In this document: positions 8,558 through 16,373 of the stretch, piece by piece
How the letters are laid out: each line of letters starts with the position of its first letter
How positions within the stretch are numbered: the stretch's first letter is position 1
Translations under genes and position numbers: made by a program
Assembly: GCA_964398185.1 (NCBI GenBank)
Contig: CAYNML010000004.1
Location: 1 to 64,000 of the forward strand
Reading direction: 5' to 3'
DNA length: 64,000 bases
Origin: Fen-1058 sp964398185
GTDB lineage: Bacteria; Chloroflexota; Anaerolineae; Fen-1058
The notes under the pieces: generated by a model
Seen by the model: only the letters and a program-made list of their open reading frames with translations
Told to the model about the DNA's origin: nothing
The model's database searches: none

Positions 8558-9117
8558 GCCTTCACCTCGCGGGTAGCGGTGGTGGCTGGTTTTGCCGCCG
8601 GTTGGGGAGGCGGCGCTTCTTTAGCGGGCACAGCCTTCGTTTCTTTGACAGGCACTTTGGCTTCGCCCAGCAGACCCAACATGCCCAGCACGGCGGCGAA
8701 CAACAGGCCGCTCTGCACCAGCATATCCAGGCCGCGCTGCTGCCACAGCACTTCGGAAAAGTCTGGTTCAGTTGTGGCCGGGAGTGTAACGAGCGAGGAC
8801 ATGGTCATGAAGCCGAGCAGCACGATCGAGACGAGGGCGATGATCAGCGCGATCGGGCGGGGGATGACCGCTTTGACCTCGACTGTTCCATCGCCGGCGA
8901 TGCTGATCGCAAAGACGAACAGCACCGTGACCAGTCCCGCGCCCACGCTGAGCTCGATCACGGCCACCGCGTAAGCGCCCAGCAGGTACATCATAAGCGA
9001 AAGAATAGCGCTGCAGCCCGCCAGCCACAACGCCGATATGATCAACTGCTTCGCGCGGAATGCCATGAGCGCACAGAGCAGCATGACTGCGGTGAGCGCC
9101 ACAAACAAGACACTCAT
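8554..9117 (-). CDS. NuoJ-like membrane subunit, first gene of the respiratory operon
   Basis: A 187-residue protein with about five membrane helices over the first 150 residues. It has the family-typical stretch LGAYAVAVIELSVGAGL (NuoJ/MbhD-like). It is followed by a Pro/Ala/Lys-rich cytoplasmic tail of ~35 residues. The start at 9117 is preceded by GGAGG 7 nt upstream, preferred over an in-frame codon seven residues earlier. No minus-strand gene lies upstream before the divergent DUF123 gene, so the promoter of the whole J-K-L-N-(x2)-A-B-C operon should lie in 9118-9337. Confidence 0.75.
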   Translation of the reverse strand: MSVLFVALTAVMLLCALMAFRAKQLIISALWLAGCSAILSLMMYLLGAYAVAVIELSVGAGLVTVLFVFAISIAGDGTVEVKAVIPRPIALIIALVSIVLLGFMTMSSLVTLPATTEPDFSEVLWQQRGLDMLVQSGLLFAAVLGMLGLLGEAKVPVKETKAVPAKEAPPPQPAAKPATTATREVKA

Positions 9118-9337
9118 ATTTTGACCTCCAGTTGTCACTGCCTCAAACCAATTAAGGATACCGCTGTTAAGGTGAATCTGGTTCTGGAAAATGTCATGAT
9201 TTGCTTACGCAATTCAGCACATTGTCCGGCCTGCGGGGTGCGTCGGCTCAGTGAAAAAAACCGATAATCCGCAAGTATTCGTATAGGCGCATGTTCGCAA
9301 AAGGGCGGACTTCTCTGCGGCGCCAGTTGCGGTTACA
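9118..9337. other. Divergent intergenic region
   Basis: This 220-bp spacer lies between the respiratory operon (minus) and the DUF123 gene (plus). It is more AT-rich than the genes around it and should contain both promoters. I see no clear sigma-70 hexamer pair, operator palindrome or repeat element in it. Confidence 0.4.
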
Positions 9338-9829
9338 ATGGCGCGCGTGAAGACACTCAACCTACCCGCCGAACCCGGCACATACGTGCTGCATCTGTCT
9401 GTTTCGTCTTCGTGCACGCCCGGCATTGGGCGTTTGGGCTGCCAGCATTTTCCCGCCGGTCATTATTTCTACGTGGGCAGTGCGCGCGGAGCAGGGGGGC
9501 TGCGGGCGCGGGTGGGGCGTCATCTGCGTGGCGCTGGCGCGCCGCATTGGCACATCGACTACTTACGTGCGGTCGCCGAAGTGCGCGAGGTGCTCTACAC
9601 GGTAACGGATAACCCTCTGGAATGTACGTGGAGCCAGGCGCTGGCCCAATTGCCGGACGCGTTCATCCCCGTTCCGCACTTTGGGGCCACCGATTGCCGA
9701 TCGGGTTGTGCTGCCCACCTCATTGGATTTCCTCGCCATGCCCACATCACTGGCGTGCCGCGCGCCCTGGCGGCCATCACCTCCACCCCGATCGGCTCTC
9801 TGCGCCCCACAGGCTCGCTGATCCGCTGA
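9338..9829 (+). CDS. DUF123 GIY-YIG-like nuclease domain protein
   Basis: A 163-residue stand-alone DUF123 protein. Diagnostic parts: PGTYVLHL near the N-terminus, HYFYVGSARG (the degenerate GIY-YIG 'YVGSA' strand), GLRARVGRHLR, PHWHIDYLR and the late FGATDCRSGCAAHL. The domain also occurs fused to endonuclease III in other organisms, suggesting a role in DNA repair, but activity has not been demonstrated for most members. It is transcribed alone, divergent from the respiratory operon. The last ~25 residues (PRALAAITSTPIG...) are not conserved-looking. Confidence 0.8.
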   Translation: MARVKTLNLPAEPGTYVLHLSVSSSCTPGIGRLGCQHFPAGHYFYVGSARGAGGLRARVGRHLRGAGAPHWHIDYLRAVAEVREVLYTVTDNPLECTWSQALAQLPDAFIPVPHFGATDCRSGCAAHLIGFPRHAHITGVPRALAAITSTPIGSLRPTGSLIR

Positions 9830-9846
9830 TTCGATCATTTTGCCTC

Positions 9847-9896
9847 TTGACAAACCGGCATTTTAGCTTAAAAATATGAATGAACGTTCGTTCATT
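9847..9896 (+). promoter_or_regulatory. tetR promoter with overlapping palindromic operator
   Basis: TTGACA (9847-9852) serves as -35, with an A/T-rich -10 region around 9869-9876. Immediately after is a perfect inverted repeat, AATGAACG-TT-CGTTCATT (9879-9896). Perfect 8-bp arms with a 2-bp centre fit a TetR-family dimer site. Its location over the transcription start argues for autorepression of the TetR gene at 9918 and the exporter genes behind it. Confidence 0.75.
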
Positions 9897-9917
9897 TTTG
9901 TAAGCGGAGAAATCGTG

Positions 9918-10565
9918 ATGACGGCCAAGCGCTCTACCTCAACCAGGGTGTCCATGACGCCGCCCGCCGAGCCTGTGACCAAGGGCGAACGCACACGTGC
10001 GGTGCTGCTCGACGCCGCTAAACGTCTATTCGTCAGCAAGGGCTACCACGGCACGTCGATGCGCGAAATTGCCGACGAGGCCGGGCTGGCGCTGGGCGGC
10101 ATCTACAATCACTTTGGCAACAAGGAAGACATCTTTGTGGGCGTGCTCATGGAGCGGCATCCGTTTCTGGTGGTGCTGCCTGCGCTGCTAGCCGCGCAGG
10201 GTCAGACGGTGGAAGCTCTCGTGCGGGATGCCGCCCAAAAGATGTTGGCAGAACTAAGCCAGAACCAGGACTTCTTGAATCTGATGTTCATTGAACTGGT
10301 GGAATTTGAAGCGAAACATGTGCCAACGTTGTTTGAGATGTTCTTCCCGCCCTTGATGCAGTTCGCGCAGCAGCTGGAAGCCGCGCGCGGTCCGCTGCGT
10401 GGTGATATTCCGCTGCCGATCGTGCTGCGCTCTTTTCTGGGGCTGTTCTTCTCGTACTTCATTACTGACCTGATCATGGGCAGCCAGATGCCGGCGGTGA
10501 TGCGCACCGGCGCGTTCGACCACTTCATCGACATTTATCTGCGCGGCATTCTGGCCGCCGAGTGA
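9918..10565 (+). CDS. TetR/AcrR family transcriptional regulator
   Basis: A 215-residue repressor. The N-terminal helix-turn-helix (about 25-75) has the classic AAKRLFVSKGYHGTSMREIA and GIYNHFGNKEDIF signatures; the C-terminal half is a helical ligand-binding and dimerisation domain. The start at 9918 has GGAG 8 nt upstream; a frame-extended ATG at 9876 would place the operator inside the coding region. It is followed 12 nt later by the ABC-2 permease gene, so it most likely controls the export cassette. The inducing ligand is unknown. Confidence 0.9.
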   Translation: MTAKRSTSTRVSMTPPAEPVTKGERTRAVLLDAAKRLFVSKGYHGTSMREIADEAGLALGGIYNHFGNKEDIFVGVLMERHPFLVVLPALLAAQGQTVEALVRDAAQKMLAELSQNQDFLNLMFIELVEFEAKHVPTLFEMFFPPLMQFAQQLEAARGPLRGDIPLPIVLRSFLGLFFSYFITDLIMGSQMPAVMRTGAFDHFIDIYLRGILAAE

Positions 10566-10577
10566 AAGTGTGCCCGT

Positions 10578-11711
10578 ATGATCAATTCGCGTCTGCGTTC
10601 CCTCGTCCGCAAAGAATTCATCCAGATTGTCCGCGATCCGCGCACGCTGGTGATCATGTTCATCATGCCCATCATCATGCTGTTCCTGCTGGGCTATGCG
10701 GCCACCAACGACGTGCGTAACATCCCGGCGGCCATCTTCGATCAAGATCGCTCGGTCGCGGCGCGCGAACTGATCGACGCCTACCGCGCCGCCGATTACT
10801 TCCGCTTCGATTTCGACGTGAGCTCGCCCGAAGAGTTGCAGTGGCTCATCGACAGCGGGCAGGCGCGCGCGGGCCTGATCATTCCGCCGGATTACGGTCA
10901 GCGCCTGGCGCATGGCGAGCAGGCGCAGGTGGCCTTTGTGCTCGATGGTTCCGATCCGACGATCGCGGCCACGGCGTTGTCGGCGGCCACGTTGATCGGG
11001 CAGGCCAAAGCCACGGCAGTGCTGCGCGCCACGCTGGAAACGCGCGGCCAGAGCGGATCGATCGAAGCGCCGGTCGAAGTCCGCACGCAGGTCTGGTACA
11101 ACCCCGATCTGGTCAGCACCTACTTCATGATCCCGGCGCTCATCGGCACGATTCTGCAATACATGGCGGTGCTGCTCACCTCTACCGCCATCGTGCGCGA
11201 ACGCGAGCGCGGCACGATCGAGCAGCTGATCATCACGCCCATTCGCTCGTGGGAACTGATCGTCGGCAAGCTGGCGCCCTATGCCTTGATCGCGTTCTTC
11301 AATTTGCTGGAGGTGTTGATCATTGGCACGCTGTGGTTCAAAGTGCCCGTCAATGGCGACCTGGGCTTGCTGCTGGCGCTGTCGGCGCTGTTTCTGATCA
11401 GCACGCTGGGGATCGGCCTGCTGATCTCGACCATCGCGCGGACGCAGTTCGAGGCGATGATGCTGGCGTTCGTCATTCAACTGCCGGCGATCTTCCTGTC
11501 GGGCTTTTTCTTTCCGCTGGCGGCCATGCCGCCGTTCCTGCAAGCTTTGAGTTATCTGGTGCCGCTGCGCTACTTCCTGATCATCGTGCGCTCGATCGTG
11601 ATCAAGGGTGTGGGATTAGCGGCGGTGCTGCCGGAAGTGGTCGCGCTGGCGATCTTCGGATTGGTGGTGATGAGCATCGCCGCGCGACGGTTCCACAAGC
11701 GGTTGGATTAG
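10578..11711 (+). CDS. ABC-2 type transporter permease (YbhS/YbhR-like)
   Basis: A 377-residue permease. One membrane helix near the N-terminus (22-42) is followed by a large extracytoplasmic domain (about 45-175) and five helices in the C-terminal half. The ABC-2 motif is visible in RERERGTIEQLIITP and the family block FLSGFFFPLAAMPPFLQ. It works with the ATPases at 15271 and 16374 and the adaptor at 13575 to export drugs or lipophilic compounds (inference from family). Only one permease is encoded here, while YbhFSR systems have two, so it may homodimerise. The last 60 bp of the gene are duplicated downstream. Confidence 0.88.
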   Translation: MINSRLRSLVRKEFIQIVRDPRTLVIMFIMPIIMLFLLGYAATNDVRNIPAAIFDQDRSVAARELIDAYRAADYFRFDFDVSSPEELQWLIDSGQARAGLIIPPDYGQRLAHGEQAQVAFVLDGSDPTIAATALSAATLIGQAKATAVLRATLETRGQSGSIEAPVEVRTQVWYNPDLVSTYFMIPALIGTILQYMAVLLTSTAIVRERERGTIEQLIITPIRSWELIVGKLAPYALIAFFNLLEVLIIGTLWFKVPVNGDLGLLLALSALFLISTLGIGLLISTIARTQFEAMMLAFVIQLPAIFLSGFFFPLAAMPPFLQALSYLVPLRYFLIIVRSIVIKGVGLAAVLPEVVALAIFGLVVMSIAARRFHKRLD

Positions 11712-12174
11712 TGCGATAGTGCGATAGTGCGATAGTGCAATAGTGCGATAGTTGCGGCGCCCCATCGAATGAACACTTGCACCCACTGCGTGCAGTGCGG
11801 TGTTCGATGGCTGATAACCAAAATCCGTTGAAACGGATTGGGGCGTGGCTCGCCGGTCGAACATGCTTCAGCATGTTTGGACTACCAGCCTGCGAATTCA
11901 TTCGCAGAAGTTGATCTTCGGATTGGTGGTGATGAGCATCGCTGCGCGGAGATTCCACAAGCGGTTGGATTAGTGCGATAGTGCAATAGTGCAATAGTGC
12001 GATAGTTGCGGCGCCCCATCGAATGAACACTTGCACCCACTGCGTGCAGTGCGGTGTTCGATGGCTGATAACCAAAATCCGTTGAAACGGATTGGGGCGT
12101 GGCTCGCCGGTCGAACATGCTTCAGCATGTTTGGACTACCAGCCTGCGAATTCATTCGCAGAAGTTGAACCGTT
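11651..12174. repeat. 262-bp tandem duplication including the permease 3' end
   Basis: Two head-to-tail copies lie at 11651-11912 and 11913-12174. Each begins with the last ~61 bp of the permease gene (GATCTTCGGATTGGTGGTGA) including its stop codon. It continues through GTGCGATAGT word repeats and three small hairpins: CCGT-TGAA-ACGG, CATGC-TTCA-GCATG and GCGAA-TTCA-TTCGC. The copies differ by a few substitutions and by the number of GTGCGATA words. The second copy encodes an orphan permease C-terminus without a start, so there is no gene in 11712-12193. Confidence 0.85.
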
Positions 12175-12193
12175 ACGATAATTGGGGAAAACA

Positions 12194-13105
12194 ATGTCCG
12201 ACAAACGATTTGATGTGGCCGTGATTGGCAATGTGGGCATCGATACGAATGTGTACTTCCAGGCGGACGAGCCGGACTTTACGCGCGAGTCGAACTTCAC
12301 CGAGAACGTCGATTACGTGGGGCAGGCGGGCGGTTATGCCAGCCGGGGTTACGCGCAGTTGGGCTGGCGCACGGCCTTCATTGGCTATGTCGGTGACGAC
12401 TTCAGCGGGCGCTTCATCCGCGAGAAGTTCGCGCGCGACGGCATCGATCTGTCGGCGGTGTTTATCGATCCGGCGGGGACGAGCCGCAGCATCAACTTCA
12501 TGTACCGCGATGGGCGGCGCAAGAATTTTTACGACGGCAAGAGCCATATGCAGCTGAAACCCGATCGGGGTGTGTGCCGATCGGTGTTGGCCGCGAGCCG
12601 CCTGGCGCATTTTAACATCCCCAACTGGGCGCGCCACCTGCTGCCGATCGCCACAGAACTGGGCGTCACCATCGCGTGCGATCTGCAGGATGTGGTGCAG
12701 CTGCGCGACGGCTATCGCGACGACTTCATCGAGTATGCCGACATTGTCTTTTTCTCGGCGGTCAATCAGGCGGGACCGGCGCCGTTGATTGAGGAACTGC
12801 TGAAATGGAAGCCGGAGTTGATCGTCGTGTCGGGGATGGGCGCGCGGGGCTGTGCGCTGGGCACACGGGATGGCATTCGCTATTTCGATCCGATCCACAT
12901 CGATGCGCCCGTGATCGACACCAACGGCGCGGGTGATGGGCTGGCCGTGGGTTTCTTGAGCAGCTATGTGTTGGGCGGCTATTCGCTGGAAGACGCGATT
13001 CGGCGCGGACAGCTTGCGGCGCGCTACACCTGCGCGCAGAAAGCCAGCTCGGCGCATTTGATTACGCCCGCACTGCTGGATCACTATGATCGGGAGGCAC
13101 GATGA
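12194..13105 (+). CDS. PfkB family carbohydrate kinase
   Basis: A 303-residue sugar/nucleoside kinase of the ribokinase fold. It has the N-terminal GQAGGYASRGYAQLG substrate loop (PfkB signature 1 region) and the C-terminal DTNGAGDGLAVGF (signature 2, with the catalytic Asp in GAGD). The start at 12194 has GGGG 7 nt upstream; a TTG four codons earlier is less likely. It ends with a 4-bp overlap with the next gene. The exact substrate cannot be deduced. Its place inside an export cassette has no obvious functional meaning. Confidence 0.88.
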   Translation: MSDKRFDVAVIGNVGIDTNVYFQADEPDFTRESNFTENVDYVGQAGGYASRGYAQLGWRTAFIGYVGDDFSGRFIREKFARDGIDLSAVFIDPAGTSRSINFMYRDGRRKNFYDGKSHMQLKPDRGVCRSVLAASRLAHFNIPNWARHLLPIATELGVTIACDLQDVVQLRDGYRDDFIEYADIVFFSAVNQAGPAPLIEELLKWKPELIVVSGMGARGCALGTRDGIRYFDPIHIDAPVIDTNGAGDGLAVGFLSSYVLGGYSLEDAIRRGQLAARYTCAQKASSAHLITPALLDHYDREAR

Positions 13106-13551
13106 AGCACCAACAACTTCGCCCGCCGGACGTGCGCGTGTTCAAGACGCTGTATGCGCTTGGCCTGGGTCCGTTGGTTGGCCGCCTGGTGCTGCTGCTT
13201 ACCACCACCGGTCGCAAATCAGGCTTGCCCAGAACCACCGCGCTGCAATACGAAGAAGTTGACGGCGCGATCTATCTCGGTTCATCCAAGGGGACGCAGG
13301 CCGATTGGTTCAAGAATCTGGTGGCGAATCCATGCGTCAGCATCCGTGTGAAATCGCGCCAGTTTTCCGGCAAGGCTGAGCCGGTGACCGATCCTGTGCT
13401 CATCGCCGACTTTCTGGAGCTGCGATTGCGACGGCATCCACGCATGGTCGGCGCGATGTTGAAGTCCGAGGGTCTATCGGCCACACCGAGCCGGGCCGAA
13501 CTGGAAGCGTATGCCAGCAAGTTGGCGTTGGCGATTATTCGACCGTTGTAG
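13102..13551 (+). CDS. Deazaflavin (F420)-dependent nitroreductase family protein
   Basis: A 149-residue protein of the PF04075 / Ddn-like family. It has LLLTTTGRKSGLPRTTALQY, GSSKGTQADWFKNLVANP and a late VGAMLKSEG segment. The family includes F420H2-dependent quinone and nitro reductases, mostly in Actinobacteria and Chloroflexota. Membrane-proximal hydrophobics near the N-terminus (LGPLVGRLVLLL) are typical. Its ATG overlaps the stop of the PfkB gene, so the two are translationally coupled. F420 use is inferred from the family only. Confidence 0.82.
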   Translation: MKHQQLRPPDVRVFKTLYALGLGPLVGRLVLLLTTTGRKSGLPRTTALQYEEVDGAIYLGSSKGTQADWFKNLVANPCVSIRVKSRQFSGKAEPVTDPVLIADFLELRLRRHPRMVGAMLKSEGLSATPSRAELEAYASKLALAIIRPL

Positions 13552-13574
13552 GCCAACGGTTTTAGGAGGTTCCC

Positions 13575-14861
13575 ATGAAGACTCGTTTACGCTTTATCCC
13601 GATCGTTTTGATCAGCGTTGTGGCGGTGCTGGGCGTGTACTGGTTCACGCAGCGCGCGGCGGCGCAGGATCAGGGCCTGAAGGCTTCCGGTACGATCGAG
13701 GCGACGGACATCACCCTCGCGCCGGAACTCGGCGGCCGCGTGGTGGAAGTGCTGGCCGCCGAGGGCGATCTGGTTCAAGCCGATCAGCCGATCGTGCGAC
13801 TGGACGATGCGTTGTTGCAGGCGCAGCTCAAGCAAGTTGAGGCCAGCATCAAGGCGGCGCAGGCGCAACAGCGTGCGGCGCAAGCGCAGCAGCAGGCCGC
13901 GCAGGCGAATTACGATCTGTTGAAGTCCGGGCCGCTGGGCGATCAGATCGCGGCGGCGGAGCAGGCTGTTAAAACCGCCGAAGCGAACGTGAGCGCGCTG
14001 GAGGCGCAGCTGGCTCAGTTGAAGGCGGGCGCGCGCGGTGGCGACATCGCAGCGGTCGAAGCGGCGGTGGCTCAGGCGGCGGCGCAATTGAAAGTGGCCA
14101 CCGATCTGCATGACAAGACCATGCAATGCGTTACCGTGCCCGGTCGCGGCGAAGTGTGCCCCGGTTTGGGCGAGCGTGAAGAGCAGGCGCGGGCCGCGCA
14201 GAACGCGGCGCAGGAAGCGTACGATGCCGCCGTGGCGCGCCTGAACCAGATCAAGTCCGGCGCGACGCAGAATGAAATCAATGCGGCGCAGGCGCGCGTG
14301 GAGGCAGCACAGGCGCAGCGGGCACAGGCGCAGGCCCAGCTTGATTTGTTAAAGAGCGGCACACGCGCCGAGCAATTAGCAGCAGCGCAGGCGCAGATCG
14401 ATGCGGCCAAGGCGCAGGTGGAAGGAGCCGAAGCGCAGATCGAGGCGGCCAAAGCGCAGGCTGGTGTGCTGCAAACACAGATCGATAAGCTAACATTGCG
14501 CGCGCCGTTGGCGGGCGTGGTGCTGCGCCGCGCGATCGAACCGGGTGAGATGGCGCTGCCCGGCGCATCACTGTTGACCATCGGCGATACCGATCATCTC
14601 TACCTGACGGTGTACATCCCGGAGAATCGTTACGGCGAAATCAAATTGGGCCAGACGGCGCAGGTGAATGTCGATTCGTTTCCGGGGCAGGCGTTCACGG
14701 CGCAGGTGACGCGCATCGCCGATCGGGCGGAGTTCACACCGCGCAATGTGCAGACCGCCGAGGGTCGCGCCACAACCGTGTTCGCGGTGAAACTCGCGGT
14801 GGAGAATGCGGATGGCAAGTTGAAACCAGGGATGCCGGCGGATGTGGTTTTTAATGAGTAA
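13575..14861 (+). CDS. HlyD-type periplasmic/membrane-fusion adaptor
   Basis: A 428-residue adaptor. One N-terminal membrane anchor or signal (8-30) precedes a biotinyl-lipoyl half (GTIEATDITLAPELGGRV), a long Ala/Gln-rich alpha-helical hairpin (about 75-305) and the second lipoyl half plus beta-barrel (LTLRAPLAGVVLRRAIEPGE onward). The coiled coil is built of repeats such as AAQAQ and LLKSG, and the word LKSG(T/P) recurs three times. AGGAGG sits 7 nt before the ATG. It links the ABC-2 exporter to efflux across the envelope; in Chloroflexota, often described as lacking an outer membrane, its extracellular partner is unclear. Confidence 0.9.
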   Translation: MKTRLRFIPIVLISVVAVLGVYWFTQRAAAQDQGLKASGTIEATDITLAPELGGRVVEVLAAEGDLVQADQPIVRLDDALLQAQLKQVEASIKAAQAQQRAAQAQQQAAQANYDLLKSGPLGDQIAAAEQAVKTAEANVSALEAQLAQLKAGARGGDIAAVEAAVAQAAAQLKVATDLHDKTMQCVTVPGRGEVCPGLGEREEQARAAQNAAQEAYDAAVARLNQIKSGATQNEINAAQARVEAAQAQRAQAQAQLDLLKSGTRAEQLAAAQAQIDAAKAQVEGAEAQIEAAKAQAGVLQTQIDKLTLRAPLAGVVLRRAIEPGEMALPGASLLTIGDTDHLYLTVYIPENRYGEIKLGQTAQVNVDSFPGQAFTAQVTRIADRAEFTPRNVQTAEGRATTVFAVKLAVENADGKLKPGMPADVVFNE

Positions 14862-14915
14862 CGAGTAATGCGTAAAAACGTAGTGCGTGAAACGTGTTGC
14901 GTGCGAGGTGGTCAG

Positions 14916-15239
14916 ATGGCGATTGACTTTGAGCAATTGCAGGCTGTGGCGCGCGGGTTCGGCCGGCGTTTCCCGGAAGGTAACGATCCGTTTCGCATGA
15001 TGACGCGCTTGCTGGAAGAGTGCGGCGAGTTGGCGCAGCAGGTCAATCATTTTGAAGGCAGCGGCGTCAAGCGTGAGAAGCACGGTGAACCCGATCGGGC
15101 GAAGCTGGGCCAGGAGATTTGCGACGTGTTGACGTGCGTCGCGCGCGTCATCGAGCGCTATCACGTCGAAGACGAAGTGGCGGCCTCGCTTGAGTGGATT
15201 TACCAGCGGCTCAAAAATGAAGGATTCATTGATGAGTGA
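14916..15239 (+). CDS. MazG-like nucleotide pyrophosphohydrolase
   Basis: A 107-residue all-alpha NTP pyrophosphatase of the MazG family. The metal-binding helices show LLEECGELAQQ (ExxE) and GQEICDVLTCVAR (ExxD). It probably hydrolyses non-canonical or excess NTPs to NMP and PPi. The start at 14916 is preceded by GAGGTGG; the frame extends upstream through CGTAAAACG repeat sequence that is not protein-like. It lies between the adaptor and the first ATPase gene of the exporter. Confidence 0.85.
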   Translation: MAIDFEQLQAVARGFGRRFPEGNDPFRMMTRLLEECGELAQQVNHFEGSGVKREKHGEPDRAKLGQEICDVLTCVARVIERYHVEDEVAASLEWIYQRLKNEGFIDE

Positions 15240-15270
15240 CGAGTGAAACCAGAGGCAGGGCAAGCGCACG

Positions 15271-16197
15271 ATGACAGTGGCGATTGAAGCACGTGAATTG
15301 AAGAAGCACTTCGGCGCAACGGCGGCGGTCGATGGGCTGGACCTGGCCGTGCACGAAGGCGAGATCTACGGGCTGGTGGGGCCGGACGGGGCGGGCAAGA
15401 CGACGACGATGCGTCTGATCTGCGGCGGTTACCGGCTCGATGCCGGGCGGGTGACGATTCGCGGTTACGATGTGACCCGCGAGCCCACGCAAGCCCGATC
15501 GCAGATCGGGTACCTGGCGCAGCGCTTCAGCCTGTACGGCGATCTGACCGTGATGGAGAACCTGCGCTTCTTCGCGGAGATGCACGCCATGCCGAATGCC
15601 GACTGGAAGCCGCGCACGCAGGAGGTGCTGGAGTTCGTGGGGTTGGCCGAGTTCGCCGATCGGATGGCCGATCAACTTTCGGGCGGCATGAAGCAGAAGC
15701 TGGGCCTGGCGACGGCGTTGGTGCATCGACCGAAAGTACTGCTGCTCGACGAACCGACGGGCGGTGTCGATCCGGTGACGCGGCAGGATTTCTGGCAATT
15801 GATCATCCGCATCGTGGGCCAGGAAGGCGTGGCGGTGTTAATCAGCACGCCGTACATGGACGAAGCGTCACGCTGCACACGCGTCGGATTCATGCATCGC
15901 GGGCGGAAGATTGTCGAAGATACGCCGGGGCAGGTGGCCGCGCGCCTGAACGGGCGCATCCTCGAGTTGATGGGCGAACCGCGCGAGGCGCTGCGGCGCG
16001 TGGCAACCTCGGCGGAGGATGTTGAGGATGTGCAGGTGTTTGGCGATCGGCTGCATCTGCGCGTGAAGGCCGGCACAGCCGATCGGGTGTTGGCGCACTT
16101 GCCGCAGACGCTGCAAGCGGAAGGTGTGACGGTGCAGCGTATCCGATCGATCCCGGCGACGTTGGAGGATGTGTTTATCGAGCTGTTGGAAGCGTGA
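15271..16197 (+). CDS. ABC transporter ATP-binding protein (ABC-2 exporter)
   Basis: A 308-residue ATPase with Walker A GPDGAGKTTT, the Q-loop (IGYLAQRFSL), signature LSGGMKQKLGLA, Walker B VLLLDEPTGGVDP and a switch region STPYMDEASR in which the usual H-loop His is replaced (TPY). The C-terminal ~70 residues form the DrrA-like extension ending TLEDVFIELLEA. It corresponds to the first half of YbhF and pairs with the ATPase at 16374 and the permease at 10578. Confidence 0.9.
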   Translation: MTVAIEARELKKHFGATAAVDGLDLAVHEGEIYGLVGPDGAGKTTTMRLICGGYRLDAGRVTIRGYDVTREPTQARSQIGYLAQRFSLYGDLTVMENLRFFAEMHAMPNADWKPRTQEVLEFVGLAEFADRMADQLSGGMKQKLGLATALVHRPKVLLLDEPTGGVDPVTRQDFWQLIIRIVGQEGVAVLISTPYMDEASRCTRVGFMHRGRKIVEDTPGQVAARLNGRILELMGEPREALRRVATSAEDVEDVQVFGDRLHLRVKAGTADRVLAHLPQTLQAEGVTVQRIRSIPATLEDVFIELLEA

Positions 16198-16361
16198 AAC
16201 GTGAAACGTAATGCGTAATGCGTAACGAGTGGCGAGCGAACGTCATGCCCGAATGCTTCGCCTAGCGCGCCCCCGCGCACAGCGCGGACAGGGCGTAATC
16301 GGGCATCCACATTTCGTCTAAGATGGATTCCCGCCGACAACACGCGGGAATGACATAGGCA
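16195..16361. repeat. Repeat-filled spacer between the two ATPase genes
   Basis: 16195-16226 holds CGTGAAACGTAATGCG words. 16244-16352 holds a palindromic element with GTCATGCCCGAATGC at one end and GGATTCCCGCC...GCGGGAATGAC at the other. The element is the reverse-oriented relative of the copies near 27474 and 59454. No coding sequence was seen here. Confidence 0.7.
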
Positions 16362-16373
16362 GTGAGTCGTGCG

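Noticed and set aside
10254..11543. 429-codon minus-strand frame opposite tetR/permease
   Set aside because: Low-complexity Arg/Gln/Asp/His sequence, antisense to two clear genes.
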